This document shows positions 24,815-33,197 of a DNA stretch of 64,000 bases, piece after piece. The first letter of the stretch is position 1, and every line of letters starts with the position of its first letter. Origin of the DNA: RHKX01 sp046330415 (lineage in GTDB: Bacteria > Actinomycetota > Thermoleophilia > Solirubrobacterales > 70-9); the NCBI GenBank assembly GCA_046330415.1, contig JAXLSW010000011.1, forward strand, positions 133,581-197,580, written 5' to 3'. A program made the translations under genes and the position numbers. The notes under the pieces were generated by a model that saw only the letters and a program-made list of their open reading frames with translations, made no database searches and was not told where the DNA came from.

Positions 24815-27301
24815 TCACTCCGAGCGCCGCCGCCTGTGCAGGAGGCTGCGGTGAGTCGGGGCGGGGATCGGGGTGCCGTCGATCTCCGGCTCCTCGGGCG
24901 GCGGCGCGTTCGGATCCACCTCGAGGCTCTGGATGTAGGGGAGGCGCCACAGCGCGCTCGCGACGACGAGGCCGGCGGCGACCGAGGCGAGGCAGAGGAA
25001 CCACTGGCCGGCGTTGAGCAGGTCGAGCTCGAAGAAGTGCCGGACGGGAGCCGCGGCCAGGATCAGCGCGTAGAGGGCGCCGAGGATCGAGACCATCGCC
25101 AGCATGTAGCTCTGGATCGCGATGTGCTCTCGGCCGGGGCCGCGCTCGAGCAGCAGGATGAAGGCGAGCCCGAGCACGATCAGGGTCGTGGTCGCCGCCG
25201 TTCGCCCCTCGTTCAGGGTGCCGCCGAAGATCCCGTCGACCGCCCCGAAGGAGAGCAGCGATCCGAGACCGATCCCGATCCCGGCGGGAACCGCGAAGGC
25301 CGCGAGCGCCTGCAGCAATCGCCCGCGATAGAGCGGCCCTTCGCTGGGAGCGAGAGCGAGCACGAAGGAGGGGATGCCGATCGTCAGCATCGCCGCGACG
25401 GTGAGCTGGCGGGGGAGGAACGGGAACGCGAAGCCGATCAGCGCCGCGGCGAGGATCAGCACCCCCGCGTAGACGGTCTTGGTCAGATACAGCCTGCCGA
25501 GCCGGTGGATGTTGCGGGCGATCCGGCGCCCCTCACCGACCGCGCGCGGCAGCATCGAGAACTGGTCGCGGAGCAGGACGATGTCGGCGATGCCCTTGGT
25601 GATCTGGCTGCCGGAGCCCATCGCGACGGCCATCCGCGCCTGCTTCAGGGCCGGCACGTCGTTGACGCCGTCTCCGATCATCGCCGTGAAGCGGCCGGCG
25701 TCGGAGAGCGATCCGACGAGCGCCTTCTTCTGCTCGGGGGTGATCCGGCAGAAGATCGTGTTCTCGGCGGCCACCCGGCCGAGCTCGGCGCCGTCCTCGG
25801 GCAGGTCCGGACCCTCGACGACCCCCGCGTCCTCGGGGATGCCGAGCGAGTAGGCCACGGCGGTGACGGTCTGGCGAGCGTCGCCGGAGATCAGCTTCAG
25901 GTCGACCTCCTGCTCGCGCAGGAACTCGATCGTCTCCGCGGCGTCGGGCCGCAGCGTCTCCTCGAGGACGACGAGCGCTCGCGCTTCGAGCGGCGGCGGA
26001 GGCTGCGTGGCCGGATCGGCGGGGAGCCCGCCGGGCGCCTCGGCGAACGCGATCACGCGGCGCCCCAGGCTCGCCTCCTCGTCCAACCGCCCCTGCAAGT
26101 CCGGGGTCAGCGTCAGAGCTCCCGAGCCGATCAGGATGTCCGGCGCCCCGACGACGTAGGAGCGCGGGGCACCCTCGCCGTTCATCGTCAGCCCGCTCCA
26201 CTTCCAGGCGGAGGAGAAAGGAACCTCGGCGGAGACCGTGGCCGCGTTCGCGGGGAAAGCCTCGGCGATCGTCTCCAGCGTGCGATTGCGCTCGCCGGCG
26301 GAGGCGGCGAAGCGCCCGAGGGCGCGCTCGACGTCCCCGTCTCCGCCCGCGTCGACGACGTCGATCAGCTCCAGCGAGCCGTCGGTGAGCGTGCCGGTCT
26401 TGTCGATGCAGACGGTGTCGACGGCCGCAAGTGCCTCGGTCGCGCTCATCTGCTGCACGAGCGTGTCCATCGCCGCCAAGCGCCGCGCGGCGACCGCGAG
26501 GGTGACGCTCATCAGCAGCACGAGGCCCTCGGGGATCAGCGTGATCAGGCCCGCGGTGGCGGTCTGCGCCGCCTCGGTGAAGTCGACGCTGCGGACCAGG
26601 AAGCCGAGCAGCATCGCAATCGCGAGCGGGATCATGATGATCGTCGTCGCCCACAGGACCTGGTTGACCTCGGTCTGCAGCGGTGAGGGCGGGTGGCGGA
26701 ACTCCTTGGCCTCGCCGGCGACCTTCTCCGCGTAGGAGTCCTCGCGTACCGCGTCGAGCTCGTAGTAGCCGGAGCCGGAGATCGCGAAGGAGCCCGAGAG
26801 CAGCCGGTCGCCGGTGGCCTTGCGGATCCCATCCGCCTCGCCGGTCAGCAGGGACTCGTCGATCGTCAACCCCCGTGAGGAGACCACCGGCCCGTCCGCG
26901 ACGAGCTGATCGCCCGGCTCGACCCGGACCAGGTCGCCGGGAACGAGCTCGTCCGCCCGCAGCTCGATCTCGTAGCCGTCGCGGATCGCGGTCGCGGTCG
27001 GGGCGACTAGCAGCGCGAGGTTGTCGAGCGTCTCCTTGGCCCTGATTTCCTGCCGGATCCCGATCGCCGAGTTGACGATCGCGATGACCCCGAAGAGCGC
27101 GTCCGCCCAGAGCTGCTGGCTGAGGACGAGGATGAAGAAGACGAGGATGATCCCGTTGAAGAGCGTGAGCACGTTGGCCCGGACGATCGAGGCGACCGAC
27201 CGGGTCGAGCCGTCCTCGGGCGTCCCGAGCTGCGCCAGGCGTCGCTCCGCCTCGGCCGAGCTCAGCCCCTGCGGTTGTGCGCTGCCTTCCACCGGTCCCA
27301 T
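24815..27301 (-). CDS. ctpE: CtpE-like cation-transporting P-type ATPase
   Basis: 828 residues from the ATG at 27301; a longer frame would overlap the divergent oxidoreductase start. Motifs: TGEAD actuator, DKTGTLT phosphorylation site, GDGVNDVPALKQA hinge, and M4 IPEGLV. The N-terminal region (SIVRANVLTLFNGII ... VNSAIGIRQEIRAKETLD) closely follows mycobacterial CtpE, described as a Ca2+ uptake ATPase. Ten membrane segments; acidic/Pro-rich C-terminal tail after the last helix. Ion specificity is inferred from that likeness. Confidence 0.88.
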   Translation of the reverse strand: MGPVEGSAQPQGLSSAEAERRLAQLGTPEDGSTRSVASIVRANVLTLFNGIILVFFILVLSQQLWADALFGVIAIVNSAIGIRQEIRAKETLDNLALLVAPTATAIRDGYEIELRADELVPGDLVRVEPGDQLVADGPVVSSRGLTIDESLLTGEADGIRKATGDRLLSGSFAISGSGYYELDAVREDSYAEKVAGEAKEFRHPPSPLQTEVNQVLWATTIIMIPLAIAMLLGFLVRSVDFTEAAQTATAGLITLIPEGLVLLMSVTLAVAARRLAAMDTLVQQMSATEALAAVDTVCIDKTGTLTDGSLELIDVVDAGGDGDVERALGRFAASAGERNRTLETIAEAFPANAATVSAEVPFSSAWKWSGLTMNGEGAPRSYVVGAPDILIGSGALTLTPDLQGRLDEEASLGRRVIAFAEAPGGLPADPATQPPPPLEARALVVLEETLRPDAAETIEFLREQEVDLKLISGDARQTVTAVAYSLGIPEDAGVVEGPDLPEDGAELGRVAAENTIFCRITPEQKKALVGSLSDAGRFTAMIGDGVNDVPALKQARMAVAMGSGSQITKGIADIVLLRDQFSMLPRAVGEGRRIARNIHRLGRLYLTKTVYAGVLILAAALIGFAFPFLPRQLTVAAMLTIGIPSFVLALAPSEGPLYRGRLLQALAAFAVPAGIGIGLGSLLSFGAVDGIFGGTLNEGRTAATTTLIVLGLAFILLLERGPGREHIAIQSYMLAMVSILGALYALILAAAPVRHFFELDLLNAGQWFLCLASVAAGLVVASALWRLPYIQSLEVDPNAPPPEEPEIDGTPIPAPTHRSLLHRRRRSE

Positions 27302-27374
27302 CCCTACAGGATGAAGGCCGGGGACGCGAGCCACGTGCCGAGGGTCACGGATCCGGATAGGCTCCCGCCGTTCC

Positions 27375-28442
27375 ATGGCACCCGCTCTCGGCATCAACCT
27401 CGGCTATTGGGGGATCGGCCCCCAGGGCGACGACGCCGTCGCGATCGTCAAGGCCGCCGAGGCCGCGGGCTACGACTCGGTCTGGGCCGCTGAGAGCTAC
27501 GGCTCCGACGTCGTCTCGGTCCTCGCCTGGCTGGCGCCCCAGACCTCGACGATCAAGCTCGGCGCCGCGATCATGCAGGTGCCCGCACGCCCGCCCGCCG
27601 CTGCGGCGATGGCCGGGGCCACGATCGACGCGCTCTCCGGCGGCCGCTTCCTCTTCGGCTTCGGCCCGTCCGGTCCGCAGGTGTCGGAGGGCTGGTACGG
27701 AGTTCCATACGCCAAGCCGTGGGGTCGCACCCGCGAGTACATCGAGGTGGTCCGCGAGATCATCGCCCGCGAGGGACCGCTGCAGCACGACGGCCCCAAC
27801 TACACGCTGCCGCTCACGGGCGAGGGCACGACGGGTCAGGGCAAGGCGCTGAAGCTCAACTTCCACCCGCTGCGCAACGAGATCCCCGTGTTCGTCGGCG
27901 CGATCGGCCGCAAGTCGGTCGAGATGGCGGCCGAGATCTGCGACGGCTGGATCCCGATCTTCTTCAGCGCGGATGCCTTCGAGGACACCTGGGGCGAGCA
28001 CCTCGCCAAGGGCTTCGAGAAGGGTGGCCGCAGCCGCTCCGACCTCGAGGTCAGCCCGTCGATCTCGGTCGCCATCGACGGCGATCTCGAGACGGCCCGC
28101 AACATCGTCAAGGCCGGGCTGCTGCTCTACCTCGGCGGGATGGGCAGCCGCGAGACGAACTTCTACGTCGACCTCGCCTGCCGGTTCGGCTTCGAGGAGG
28201 ACGCGCTCAACGTGCAGTCGCTCTTCCTCGACGGCAAGCGCGACGAGGCCTACCAGGCGATCCCGGAGGAGCTCGTCGACGCGACGTCGCTGATCGGCAC
28301 CGAGGCCGAGGTCGCCGAGCGCGTCAAGCGCTTCTCGGCCGCGGGCGTGGACCGGATCATCGCCTCGCTCGTGCACCTCGATCAGGGCGAGCGCATGCAC
28401 ACCCTCGAGCGCCTCGCCGCGATCGTGGGCGACGACGCCTGA
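27375..28442 (+). CDS. LLM class F420-dependent oxidoreductase
   Basis: 355 residues. Luciferase-like TIM barrel: GINLGYWG start, AEAAGYDSVWAAESYGSD, IDALSGGRFLFGFGPSGPQV and VFVGAIGRKSVEMAAEICDGW. These are the signatures of actinobacterial F420-dependent LLM enzymes. Substrate unknown. TAGGCT at 27358-27363 lies 11 nt before the ATG. Followed by a terminator hairpin at 28444-28468. Confidence 0.88.
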   Translation: MAPALGINLGYWGIGPQGDDAVAIVKAAEAAGYDSVWAAESYGSDVVSVLAWLAPQTSTIKLGAAIMQVPARPPAAAAMAGATIDALSGGRFLFGFGPSGPQVSEGWYGVPYAKPWGRTREYIEVVREIIAREGPLQHDGPNYTLPLTGEGTTGQGKALKLNFHPLRNEIPVFVGAIGRKSVEMAAEICDGWIPIFFSADAFEDTWGEHLAKGFEKGGRSRSDLEVSPSISVAIDGDLETARNIVKAGLLLYLGGMGSRETNFYVDLACRFGFEEDALNVQSLFLDGKRDEAYQAIPEELVDATSLIGTEAEVAERVKRFSAAGVDRIIASLVHLDQGERMHTLERLAAIVGDDA

Positions 28443-28443
28443 T

Positions 28444-28468
28444 CCCGGGGTCCCACCGGCGCCCCGGG
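28444..28468 (+). terminator. Terminator-like hairpin after the LLM gene
   Basis: CCCGGGG (28444-28450) and CCCCGGG (28462-28468) form a 7-bp GC stem starting 2 nt past the stop and ending just before the promoter of the kinase gene. Confidence 0.5.
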
Positions 28469-28488
28469 CGCAGGTATAAACGGCGGTC

Positions 28489-30627
28489 ATGGCGGACCTG
28501 AGACCTGGAACCGAGTTTGCGGGTCATCGGATCGAGGGGATCGCCGGGCGCGGTGGCATGGGGACCGTGTACCGCGCAACCCACCTCGTTCTCGACCACG
28601 AGGTCGCGCTCAAGGTGATCTCCGCCGAGCTCGCCTCCGACGAGGCGTTCCGCGAGCGCTTCCGCTCGGAGTCCCGGATCGCAGTCTCGCTGCGCCACCC
28701 CAACGTCGTCCCCGTCCACCACGCGGGGGAGGAGGACGGTCGCCTGTTCGTGACCATGGACCTGATCGACGGCCCCGACCTCCGTCGCCTGCTGCTCTCC
28801 GGCGGGACGCTGGATCCGGCGCGTGCGGCGGCGCTGCTGACGCAGGTCGCGGGCGCGCTCGACGTCGCCCATGCGCGCGGGCTCGTCCATCGCGACATCA
28901 AGCCGGGGAACGTCCTCGTCGAACCGCGCGAGGGAGAGGATCCGCCCGAGCACGCCTACCTCACCGACTTCGGCCTCGCCAAGCGATTCGACCAGGCGAG
29001 CGGAGCCGCGAACATGAGCCTGACCGCGACCGGCGGCTTCGTCGGGACGCTCGATTACGTCGCCCCCGAGCAGATCAAGGGGGAGCGCGTCGACGCCCGC
29101 ACCGATGTCTACGCGCTCGGTTGCGTCCTCTACGAGATGCTCGCCGGCTCGCCGCCCTTCGGCGATCGCAGCGAGAACGTCTCGAAGATGTACGCGCACC
29201 TGCAGGATGAGCCGCCCTGGCTCCCCGGTGAGCTCGACGACGAGCTCGACGAGGTGGTCGCTCGAGCCCTCGCGAAGGAGCCGCGCGACCGCTTCCCCTC
29301 GGCGGGCGACCTGGCGCGCGCGGCCACCGCCGCCGCCTCGGGGGCCGAGGGGACGGTCGTCGAGCGCAGCGTCGCCCGCGGCTCCGCGGCACCCAGGACG
29401 CCCGCCGGCGGCAGCCCGGCGCCTCCTGTCGACCCCACGATCGAATCCGAGGCTCCCGGGGCCCGGCCGCTCCATCCGACGCTCGAATCGGATGCGCCGG
29501 GGGGTCCGGAAGCCCCGCCGCTGGATCGGACGATCGAATCGAACGCTCCCGGCGGCCCCGGCGGCCCCGGCAGTCCGTCGCTTGACGCGACGCGCGAGGA
29601 CCGCACCCCGGCGACTCCGGCGCGCTCCCGCCGCCCGCCGGCGCCGGATTCCCGCCCCACGCCCACGAGCCGGCGTCGCTTCGGCATGCTGATGCTCGTG
29701 GCCGCCGCGGTCGTCGCCGTGATCGTCGCCGCGGTGCTGCTGCTCGGGGGCGGTGACGGCGGCTCGTCGGGCCCCGCCGTGGACGACGAGCCGATCGCCG
29801 TCGACGGGTTCCCGCTCGGCCTCGCCATCCATGACAACCTCGTCTCGGTCGTCACCCGCAACGGCGGCGAGCTCGTCTCGTTCGAGAAGGAGACGCGCAA
29901 GCCGGTGGGAGAGCCGATCGACCTCGGCGGCTCCGGCGAGGACGTCGCCATCGCCGCTGGCAGCGCCTGGGTGACGCTGCCCGACGACGACGCCGTCGCC
30001 CGCATCGACCTCGACGGCGACGGCGTCCCCACCGGCACGCCGCAGCGCATCCCGGTCGGGACCGAGCCGCGCGGCATCTCCGCGGACGGGGACGAGGTGT
30101 GGGTCGCGAACCTCGGCTCGGCGTCGGTGACCATGATCGACGCGAAGACGAACGCGCCGACGCCGCTGCCCCTGCCCGAGGGCACCGAGCCGACCGACGT
30201 CGCCTTCGATGGCGACGACGTCTGGGTCAGCGACCGCGGCGGCTCGGTGATCGAGCTGCCGAACGGGGGCGAGGGCAAGCCGAAGGCCTTCCCGGTCGGG
30301 AACGACCCGAAGGGGATCGACGTCCTCGACGGCTACGTCTGGGTCGCGGTCACCGGAGACGGCAAGGTGAGTCGCCTCGCGACCGACGGCGGCGAGCCGT
30401 TCCTCGTCGACGTCGGCGGTGAGCCCCGTGGCCTCGTCGCGGACCCCGAGCGCGGTCTCGTCTGGGTCGCCAACGGGGACGGCTACGTGACCGCGATCGA
30501 CCCCGACGACCTCGGCAACCCCGAGGACGTCGAGATCGCCGGCTCTCCCGAGGAGGTCGCGGTGGGACCGCTCAAGATCTGGACGACCACCGGCGTGGGC
30601 AACGAGCTGTACTCGATCGAGCCCTGA
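28489..30627 (+). CDS. Receptor-type Ser/Thr protein kinase with beta-propeller sensor
   Basis: 712 residues. Cytoplasmic Hanks-type kinase domain (about 13-275) is complete: Gly loop GRGGMGTVY, Lys42 in VALKV, HRDIKPGN (Asp136), DFGLA (Asp160), APEQ. A Pro/Gly/Thr linker (about 285-394) holds three copies of T-[IL]-E-S-x-A-P-G with Thr at 317, 331 and 348. A transmembrane helix spans about 398-420. The extracytoplasmic part is a YVTN/NHL-like propeller of 6-7 blades (WVTLPDDDAVARIDLDG type). Leaderless-type start: TATAAA 8 nt before the ATG. Faces the FHA-HTH gene tail to tail; a pseudokinase paralog lies beyond it. Confidence 0.92.
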   Translation: MADLRPGTEFAGHRIEGIAGRGGMGTVYRATHLVLDHEVALKVISAELASDEAFRERFRSESRIAVSLRHPNVVPVHHAGEEDGRLFVTMDLIDGPDLRRLLLSGGTLDPARAAALLTQVAGALDVAHARGLVHRDIKPGNVLVEPREGEDPPEHAYLTDFGLAKRFDQASGAANMSLTATGGFVGTLDYVAPEQIKGERVDARTDVYALGCVLYEMLAGSPPFGDRSENVSKMYAHLQDEPPWLPGELDDELDEVVARALAKEPRDRFPSAGDLARAATAAASGAEGTVVERSVARGSAAPRTPAGGSPAPPVDPTIESEAPGARPLHPTLESDAPGGPEAPPLDRTIESNAPGGPGGPGSPSLDATREDRTPATPARSRRPPAPDSRPTPTSRRRFGMLMLVAAAVVAVIVAAVLLLGGGDGGSSGPAVDDEPIAVDGFPLGLAIHDNLVSVVTRNGGELVSFEKETRKPVGEPIDLGGSGEDVAIAAGSAWVTLPDDDAVARIDLDGDGVPTGTPQRIPVGTEPRGISADGDEVWVANLGSASVTMIDAKTNAPTPLPLPEGTEPTDVAFDGDDVWVSDRGGSVIELPNGGEGKPKAFPVGNDPKGIDVLDGYVWVAVTGDGKVSRLATDGGEPFLVDVGGEPRGLVADPERGLVWVANGDGYVTAIDPDDLGNPEDVEIAGSPEEVAVGPLKIWTTTGVGNELYSIEP

Positions 30628-30654
30628 GCGCCTGACGGCTACAGATCCGCGCCG

Positions 30655-31341
30655 CTACAGGTCCCGCTCGGCGATGACGCCGCTCTGCATCGCGCGCTGG
30701 ACCAACGCGACGCGCTTGCCGCTCTGCGCTACGTCGCCGAGCTCGAACCTCTCGAAGAGCGCGCGCATGTGGGTCTTGACGGCGTCGATGCTGAGATGGA
30801 GGTCGGCCGCGATCTCGGCGTTGGTCGCCGGGGTCGCGAAAGACGTCCCCTCCTTGAACGGGCGGCAGAGCGAGACCAGAACGCGGCGCTGGGCGGGGGA
30901 GACGGCCGTCGGTCCCCCGATCCCCTCATCGGCCACGACCGTCGCCTGCGGGGCCGCCTCGAGCGGCACGCGGTACCTGATCCGCGTCCGCCCGGCCCGG
31001 ATCACGTCGCCGTCGCGGAGGCGCCGGCGACCGCTGACGCGCTCCTCGTTGACGAAGGTCCCGTTGCGGGAGATCCCGTCGTCGAGGAGCGTGCACTCAC
31101 TGCCGACGAACTCGATCTGCGCGTGCAGCCCGGAGACCTCTCCGTCGACCGGCAGCGAGACGTCGGCGGCCTCGCTGCGGCCGATCCAGATCGACCCTCG
31201 CTCACCCTCGATCGCGAGGATGCGCTGGACGTCGTCGCCGTCGCGGTAGACCAGCAGCGGCACGCCGAGCCGTTCCACCTCGATCTGCTCCTTGAGCTCG
31301 ACCGCTGTCTGCGGCCGCTCCGACGCTCCTTCCGGGGCCAT
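30655..31341 (-). CDS. FHA domain fused to a C-terminal helix-turn-helix
   Basis: 228 residues. Residues about 28-125 form an FHA domain that binds phosphothreonine: Arg55 in GRS, Ser70/His73 in SGLH, Asn93-Gly94 in SRNGTF are all present. Residues about 148-228 form a predicted DNA-binding domain with ATNAEIAADLHLSIDAVKTH, a LuxR/GerE-like helix-turn-helix. It sits between a kinase and a pseudokinase gene and shares a 40-bp divergent promoter region with the latter, so it is the obvious candidate target of the kinase. Leaderless-type start: TAGCCT (31348-31353, minus), 6 nt upstream. DNA targets unknown. Confidence 0.85.
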   Translation of the reverse strand: MAPEGASERPQTAVELKEQIEVERLGVPLLVYRDGDDVQRILAIEGERGSIWIGRSEAADVSLPVDGEVSGLHAQIEFVGSECTLLDDGISRNGTFVNEERVSGRRRLRDGDVIRAGRTRIRYRVPLEAAPQATVVADEGIGGPTAVSPAQRRVLVSLCRPFKEGTSFATPATNAEIAADLHLSIDAVKTHMRALFERFELGDVAQSGKRVALVQRAMQSGVIAERDL

Positions 31342-31347
31342 GTCGGC

Positions 31348-31374
31348 AGGCTAGATGACCCCAGCGGATATAAC
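31348..31374. promoter_or_regulatory. Divergent promoter pair for FHA-HTH and pseudokinase genes
   Basis: TAGCCT on the minus strand (31353-31348) lies 6 nt before the FHA ATG, and TATAAC on the plus strand (31369-31374) lies 7 nt before the pseudokinase ATG. Only 40 bp separate the two start codons and neither gene has a Shine-Dalgarno. Both transcripts should be leaderless and share upstream control. Confidence 0.55.
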
Positions 31375-31381
31375 GGTCCAC

Positions 31382-33136
31382 ATGGCCGGATCCGAGGTGC
31401 GTGACTTCGCGGGCTTCCGCATCGTGCGCCCGATCGAGATCGGGGAGCGCGCCGCTGTCTGGGAGGCGGAGCCCCTCGACGGGGCGGAGGCCCCCGTCCA
31501 CGCCGGCCGCGTCGCGATCGAGACGCTGACGGGTGAGGCCGCCGCCGACGACGATGTCGTCGAGTGGTTCACCGAGGGTTGGGAGCTCGCAGCCGGGATC
31601 GAGCACCGCAACATCGTCTCCGTCGTCCGGCTCGACGAGCAGGACGGCGTTCCCTACGTGGTCCGCGCGCCCGCCGGCGAGATGACGCTCGCGGACCGGC
31701 TCGAGCGCGGTGGGCCGCTCTCCGCGGGGGCTGCTCTGCAGGTGATGGTGGAGGTTGCGGAGGCACTCGAAGCCGCGCACACCGCCGGTCTCGTCCACGG
31801 CGCTCTCACCCCGGCCGTCGTCAGCCTCGACGAGCACGGGCACGCCCTGCTCGCAGGCTTCGGGCGTCGCCTCGGTTATCGCCGCGACGACGTCCGCGAC
31901 CTCGGGGAGCTGCTGCTGGCGATGCTCGGGGAGCCCGCGGAGCCGGACTCGGCGGACGGTGAGGCGGAGGAGGTCATCTCCGAGTGGGAGCGCCTCCACG
32001 CCGACGCCCTTCGCGCGGTGGGCGCCGCGGGTGCGTCCGGCGACTTCGCACGCGCCGAGGATCTGCTCGCCGCGGCGCGCGAGGCGCGGCCGCTGACCGC
32101 CGAGGGCGAGCGGCCCCCCGGTCCGAGCGGCACTTCGATCGTGCTCGGCGTAGTCGCTCTGTTCGCGGTCGTCCTGATCTTCGTGTTGATGGTGGGAGGT
32201 GACGATGAGGATTCGGAGCCCGCGGAGAGCACCCCGACGAGCGCCGCGCCCGCGGATGAGGGTGCCGCGGCGCTGGTGCCGTCAACCGGTCCGTCGCGGC
32301 CGATCCCCGTGCGCGGAGCCCCGGTCGGGATCGCGGCCGCCGGTGACTCGGTCTACGCGGTGACCAAGGAGGGCGCCTCGCTTGACGGCTTCGACCAGAG
32401 GACGGGTCAGCGCATCCTCGGGCCGATCGACCTCGGCGCCGCGGCGGGAGACATCGCCATCGCCGGCGACTTCGCCTGGGTGACGCTCCCGGATGCCGAC
32501 TCCGTCGCGCAGGTCGATCTCAGCGCCGATCAACCCGCGAAACCGGACACCTACGGCGTCGGAGCCGGCCCCGACGGAATCGTCGCGGCGGCGCACTCGA
32601 TCTGGGTCCTCGACGAGGGCTCACGCGAGCTCTCCCGGATCGATCAGGAGGGGGGTGATCCTGAGACGTTCGGGCTCGACGCCGCGAAGCCGAGCGCGAT
32701 CGCGTACGGCGACGGCGAGATCTGGGTCGCCGACGCGAAGGGCGCTGTCTTCCGCGTCGATCCCGACGCGCCCGGCAAGCAGAAGCGCCTCCCGGTGCCG
32801 GGCGAGCCCGCGGCGCTGGTCGTGACCGACGACGGGACCGTCTGGGTGGCGGACGCGGCCGGCGGTACGGTCGTCGCGCTCGACCCCTCTTCCGGGGATG
32901 CCGTGGAGATCGCCGTCGGCGGTGAGCCGAGCGACCTCGCCGCCGATTCCGAGCGCCTGTGGGTTGCGAACGCGGATGGCTACGTGAGCGCGATCGAGCT
33001 CGGTGGACAGGCCCCGGAGACGATCGACCTAAGCGGTGCCGGTGGCTCCCCGCAGGCACTCGCCATCGGTCAGCAGGTATGGGTCGCGACGGGGTTCGGG
33101 AACACCCTTGTGGCAGTCGCCCCGGCCGCTCCTTAG
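31382..33136 (+). CDS. Pseudokinase with beta-propeller sensor
   Basis: 584 residues from the ATG at 31382; an ATG at 31355 is less likely because TATAAC sits between. Same layout as the kinase at 28489-30627: kinase-like domain (about 9-240), transmembrane helix (about 257-278), then a propeller with the same WVTLPDADSVAQVDLS and WVANADGYVSAIEL blades. Every catalytic residue is lost: VAIE47 for VAIK, HGALTP (139-144) for HRDIKP, GFG (159-161) for DFG, and a degraded Gly loop. The N-lobe is shortened. It should be catalytically dead and act as a binding or scaffold partner. Ends 61 nt before pntAA. Confidence 0.85.
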   Translation: MAGSEVRDFAGFRIVRPIEIGERAAVWEAEPLDGAEAPVHAGRVAIETLTGEAAADDDVVEWFTEGWELAAGIEHRNIVSVVRLDEQDGVPYVVRAPAGEMTLADRLERGGPLSAGAALQVMVEVAEALEAAHTAGLVHGALTPAVVSLDEHGHALLAGFGRRLGYRRDDVRDLGELLLAMLGEPAEPDSADGEAEEVISEWERLHADALRAVGAAGASGDFARAEDLLAAAREARPLTAEGERPPGPSGTSIVLGVVALFAVVLIFVLMVGGDDEDSEPAESTPTSAAPADEGAAALVPSTGPSRPIPVRGAPVGIAAAGDSVYAVTKEGASLDGFDQRTGQRILGPIDLGAAAGDIAIAGDFAWVTLPDADSVAQVDLSADQPAKPDTYGVGAGPDGIVAAAHSIWVLDEGSRELSRIDQEGGDPETFGLDAAKPSAIAYGDGEIWVADAKGAVFRVDPDAPGKQKRLPVPGEPAALVVTDDGTVWVADAAGGTVVALDPSSGDAVEIAVGGEPSDLAADSERLWVANADGYVSAIELGGQAPETIDLSGAGGSPQALAIGQQVWVATGFGNTLVAVAPAAP

Positions 33137-33197
33137 CCGCTGCGGAGCAACGCGGAAGCCGTGATCCGCCGGGCTCCGGTAGCCTGCGCCGCCGCCC

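Noticed and set aside
24419..26686. 755-codon plus-strand open frame opposite the P-type ATPase
   Set aside because: Its translation is low-complexity Arg/Asp/Gly/Glu-rich with no motif, while the minus strand gives a textbook P-type ATPase. Long antisense frames are expected at this GC content.
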